From Thermodesulfatator atlanticus (GTDB lineage: Bacteria; Desulfobacterota; Thermodesulfobacteria; Thermodesulfobacteriales; Thermodesulfatatoraceae): DNA of 9,764 nucleotides. The stretch spans positions 1 through 9,764 of the forward strand of contig DROK01000241.1 of the NCBI GenBank assembly GCA_011321895.1, read 5' to 3'. The translations under genes and the position numbers were made by a program. Every line of letters begins with the position of its first letter. Position 1 is the first letter of the stretch. This document shows positions 8,200 to 9,764 of the stretch, piece after piece. The notes beneath the pieces were generated by a model that was not told the DNA's origin, ran no database searches, and saw only the letters and a program-made list of their open reading frames with translations.

Positions 8200-8940
8200 A
8201 TGCTGCTTGAGGAATTAAACGCCCTGGCCGTGGCTCTGTCTTTTTTTACCCGCCTTCCCTTAAGCGGTAAAAATTTTGATCTCCAAAGAGCTGTCCTTTA
8301 TTTGCCGGTGGTGGGTCTGCTTTTGGGGGGAATAGCCTATTTTTCCGCCTGGTTTTTGCTCTTCCATACCCCACTGGGTGTGGACCTTGTAGCCCTCCTG
8401 GTCCTGGCTTTGAGCTATTACCTGGCGGATTACTTCCATTTTGACGGTCTGCTGGACATGGTCGACGCCCTGGCCGCCGGAGGGGACCGGTCCCGCAAAC
8501 TCAAGCTTTTAAAGACTCCGGAGGTGGGGGCCCTGGGGGTCCTGTTCTCCTTTTTTTTCCTGCTGGGGGAGTTTTTGTTGGTGAGAGCGCTCCTGCAGCA
8601 AAAAATGCTGACCGCCCTTTGGGCTCGTGCCCTGGTGGGGCGTGAAGCCCTGGCCTTGATGGCCCTTCTGGGATCGCCAGCCAAAAAGGAGGGGCTTGGT
8701 TTTCTCTTTTTGCAGGGCGCGCGCCGCAGGATCATGCTCACCCAGATAGGCTGGCTGCCCCTCATTTACTACGCTCCCCTGGCCAGCGGGGCCACCGTGC
8801 TTTTGGTCTGGTGGTTGCGCGGCAAATGCGCAAGGGATTTCGGGGGCCTGACCGGCGACCTTTTGGGGGCTACCCTCTGTCTTGCCCAGTGGCTATTTTT
8901 GGCGGTCTTTCTTGTTGGCGCTGGTTTTAGGCCGTGGTAG
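8200..8940 (+). CDS. cobS: Adenosylcobinamide-GDP ribazoletransferase (cobalamin synthase)
   Basis: 246 residues, normal for CobS. This integral membrane enzyme joins adenosylcobinamide-GDP with alpha-ribazole or its phosphate to form the complete coenzyme. The N-terminus LLEELNALAVALSFFTRLPL (2-21) is typical. The acidic metal-binding motif HFDGLLDMVDAL (80-91) matches the family pattern DGxxDxxDA, KLKLLKTPEVGALGV (100-114) follows, and the C-terminal GGLTGDLLGAT (215-225) is also characteristic. Hydrophobic segments lie at about 33-56, 61-78, 112-130, 183-205 and 222-241. The ATG at 8200 is 11 bases after the cobT stop and the Shine-Dalgarno is weak (AGAGACGG). The substrate would be the product of CbiB after GTP activation and guanylation by CobU or CobY, which is not encoded nearby. 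The downstream gene starts after 19 bases. Confidence 0.96.
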   Translation: MLLEELNALAVALSFFTRLPLSGKNFDLQRAVLYLPVVGLLLGGIAYFSAWFLLFHTPLGVDLVALLVLALSYYLADYFHFDGLLDMVDALAAGGDRSRKLKLLKTPEVGALGVLFSFFFLLGEFLLVRALLQQKMLTALWARALVGREALALMALLGSPAKKEGLGFLFLQGARRRIMLTQIGWLPLIYYAPLASGATVLLVWWLRGKCARDFGGLTGDLLGATLCLAQWLFLAVFLVGAGFRPW

Positions 8941-8949
8941 AAAGGAAGG

Positions 8950-8954
8950 GGAGG
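8950..8954 (+). promoter_or_regulatory. Strong Shine-Dalgarno fixing the archaemetzincin-like start
   Basis: GGAGG within GGGGAGGT (8948-8955) lies 5 bases before the ATG at 8960. It is one of the best ribosome binding sites in the window and decides against an in-frame ATG at 8882 inside cobS. Confidence 0.8.
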
Positions 8955-8959
8955 TAAGG

Positions 8960-9520
8960 ATGAGAAGGCCGCGTATCCTGATCGTGCCGGTGGGGAAGGC
9001 GGTGGGCCCCTGGCTTGAACGGCTCATGGGCCAGTTAGCAGAGGCCTTTATCGCCCAAATTGAGCTGGCCAAACCCATCCCTTACCCTTTACCCGCCTTT
9101 AACCCCGCCCGGAAACGCTTCTTCGCCCATCTGATCATCGATTATCTCCGGGAAGTGGCGGGTAACGTAGACTTTGTAGTGGGATTAACGGACGTGGAAC
9201 TTTATTCCGTCCATTGTAATTCGGTGATCTGCGAGACCCATTTTCAGGCCCGTTCCGCGGTAATCTCAGTGGGGCGTTTGCGGGATTTTCTTTTCGGGGA
9301 AAAACCCGAAGAAGTCTTCTACCAGAGGCTTTATAAAGAGATACTCCGGGCCCTGGGGCACATGATGGGGCTGCCCCCGTGCTCCAACCCCCACTGTGTC
9401 ATGTATCCCTCCCTTTCCCTTTACGAAACAGACCTGAAGTCGAGCTCCTTTTGTCCAGAATGTTTGTTAAAACTTAGGTTGCGCGTAGGACCTCTGCCTT
9501 TCCTGAGGGAGTCGGGTTGA
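8960..9520 (+). CDS. Archaemetzincin-family protein with degenerate active site
   Basis: 186 residues, the usual size of prokaryotic archaemetzincins (peptidase family M54). N-terminal ILIVPVGKA (6-14), DFVVGLTDVELY (71-82) and RSAVISVGRLRDF (98-110) follow the family pattern. The signature HExxHxxGxxHC(x4)CxM(x17)CxxC is recognisable but altered: residues 130-141 read RALGHMMGLPPC. His-Glu of HExxH became Arg130-Ala131 and the third zinc His became Pro140; only His134 remains. The structural zinc cysteines C141, C146, C165 and C168 and Met148 are kept (16 rather than 17 residues between Met148 and C165). A cluster H85-C86-x4-C91-x2-H94 sits where the family usually has a loop without Cys. 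The frame is intact, so this looks like a conserved non-peptidase rather than a decayed gene. It lies between cobS and murI and overlaps the murI start. Confidence 0.85.
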   Translation: MRRPRILIVPVGKAVGPWLERLMGQLAEAFIAQIELAKPIPYPLPAFNPARKRFFAHLIIDYLREVAGNVDFVVGLTDVELYSVHCNSVICETHFQARSAVISVGRLRDFLFGEKPEEVFYQRLYKEILRALGHMMGLPPCSNPHCVMYPSLSLYETDLKSSSFCPECLLKLRLRVGPLPFLRESG

Positions 9521-9764
9521 TAGGGGTTTTTGATTCCGGCATCGGTGGGCTTACCATCGTCAAAGAGCTCTTAAAAAAACTGCCAGGGCTCAGTTTGATT
9601 TATTTTGGTGATACGGCCCGCACCCCTTACGGCACCAAAAGTCCCGAAACCATCATTGCTTACGCCATCCAGGATACGGAATTTTTGCTGGAACACGGGG
9701 CCAGGCTCATCGTTGTCGCCTGCCATTCTGCCTCCAGCGTGGCCACCGAGAGTCTGCGTCAGAG
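9517..9764 (+). CDS. murI: Glutamate racemase, 5' part only
   Basis: The first 82 codons of MurI, cut by the right edge. The cytosolic enzyme interconverts L- and D-glutamate to feed peptidoglycan synthesis without a cofactor. Visible motifs: IGVFDSGIGGLTIVKELL (2-19) with Asp6-Ser7 of the catalytic entrance, YFGDTARTPYGTKSPETI (29-46), and LIVVACHSASS (64-74) with Cys69 as the first catalytic cysteine. That last motif is usually ACNTAS; here Asn and Thr are His and Ser. The start is a TTG at 9517 overlapping the preceding TGA, with GAGGGAG at 9505-9511 and a 5-base spacer; starting there gives the canonical N-terminus, and no ATG is available. The close overlap suggests translational coupling with the archaemetzincin-like gene. 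Activity cannot be confirmed without the second half and its second cysteine. Confidence 0.93.
   Translation, partial: MIGVFDSGIGGLTIVKELLKKLPGLSLIYFGDTARTPYGTKSPETIIAYAIQDTEFLLEHGARLIVVACHSASSVATESLRQ

Noticed and set aside
8882..8959. Upstream in-frame start that would extend the archaemetzincin-like protein by 26 residues
   Set aside because: It lies inside cobS, lacks a Shine-Dalgarno, and the ATG at 8960 has GGGGAGGT before it and gives the family N-terminus.
9338..9394. Frameshift as explanation of the missing HExxH in the archaemetzincin-like gene
   Set aside because: The residues before and after (KEI, GHMMGL, CxxxxC) are all in the same frame, so substitutions rather than a shift explain the change.

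Overview
This window looks like a chromosomal piece of a thermophilic, Gram-negative-type bacterium, most likely Desulfobacterota/Thermodesulfobacteriota. That placement is inference: it rests on the gene order (tilS-ftsH-folP-cdaA-ybbR beside cobalamin genes), the Lys/Glu/Arg-rich proteins, frequent TTG/GTG starts, tight gene overlaps and moderately high GC. No rRNA or other firm phylogenetic marker is present. No mobile element, CRISPR array, tRNA or rRNA was seen, and no gene-free stretch exceeds 100 bases.

Two divergent gene blocks flank a 34-base gap at about 6197-6230. The left block reads leftward (minus strand): an uncharacterised helical protein (6196-5459), tilS (tRNA-Ile lysidine synthetase), ftsH (membrane AAA+ zinc protease), folP (dihydropteroate synthase), cdaA (membrane diadenylate cyclase) and ybbR/cdaR, which runs off the left edge. 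Most junctions overlap or are within a few bases, so it reads as an operon. A sigma70-like promoter lies between tilS and ftsH and argues for a TTG start of ftsH at 4032. CdaA and a YbbR protein form the known c-di-AMP synthase/regulator pair; in many genomes glmM comes next, outside this window.

The right block reads rightward: cbiB (cobD), cobT, cobS, an archaemetzincin-family protein, and the start of murI (glutamate racemase), cut by the right edge. CbiB, CobT and CobS supply late steps of cobalamin synthesis: aminopropanol arm attachment, activation of the lower-ligand base, and joining of the two. No cobU/cobY or cobalamin riboswitch is visible.

The most unusual item is the archaemetzincin homologue (8960-9520). 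It keeps the family fold signature and the four structural zinc cysteines, but the HExxHxxGxxH active site reads RALGHMMGLPP. The first and third zinc histidines and the catalytic glutamate are therefore missing, while a new His/Cys cluster appears upstream. It looks like an intact gene for a pseudoprotease or a repurposed metal-binding protein. Other points of interest are the conserved-looking unknown protein coupled to tilS, a 61-base out-of-frame overlap of cbiB and cobT, an inverted repeat around the divergent start region, and a changed ACNT motif (ACHS) in murI.
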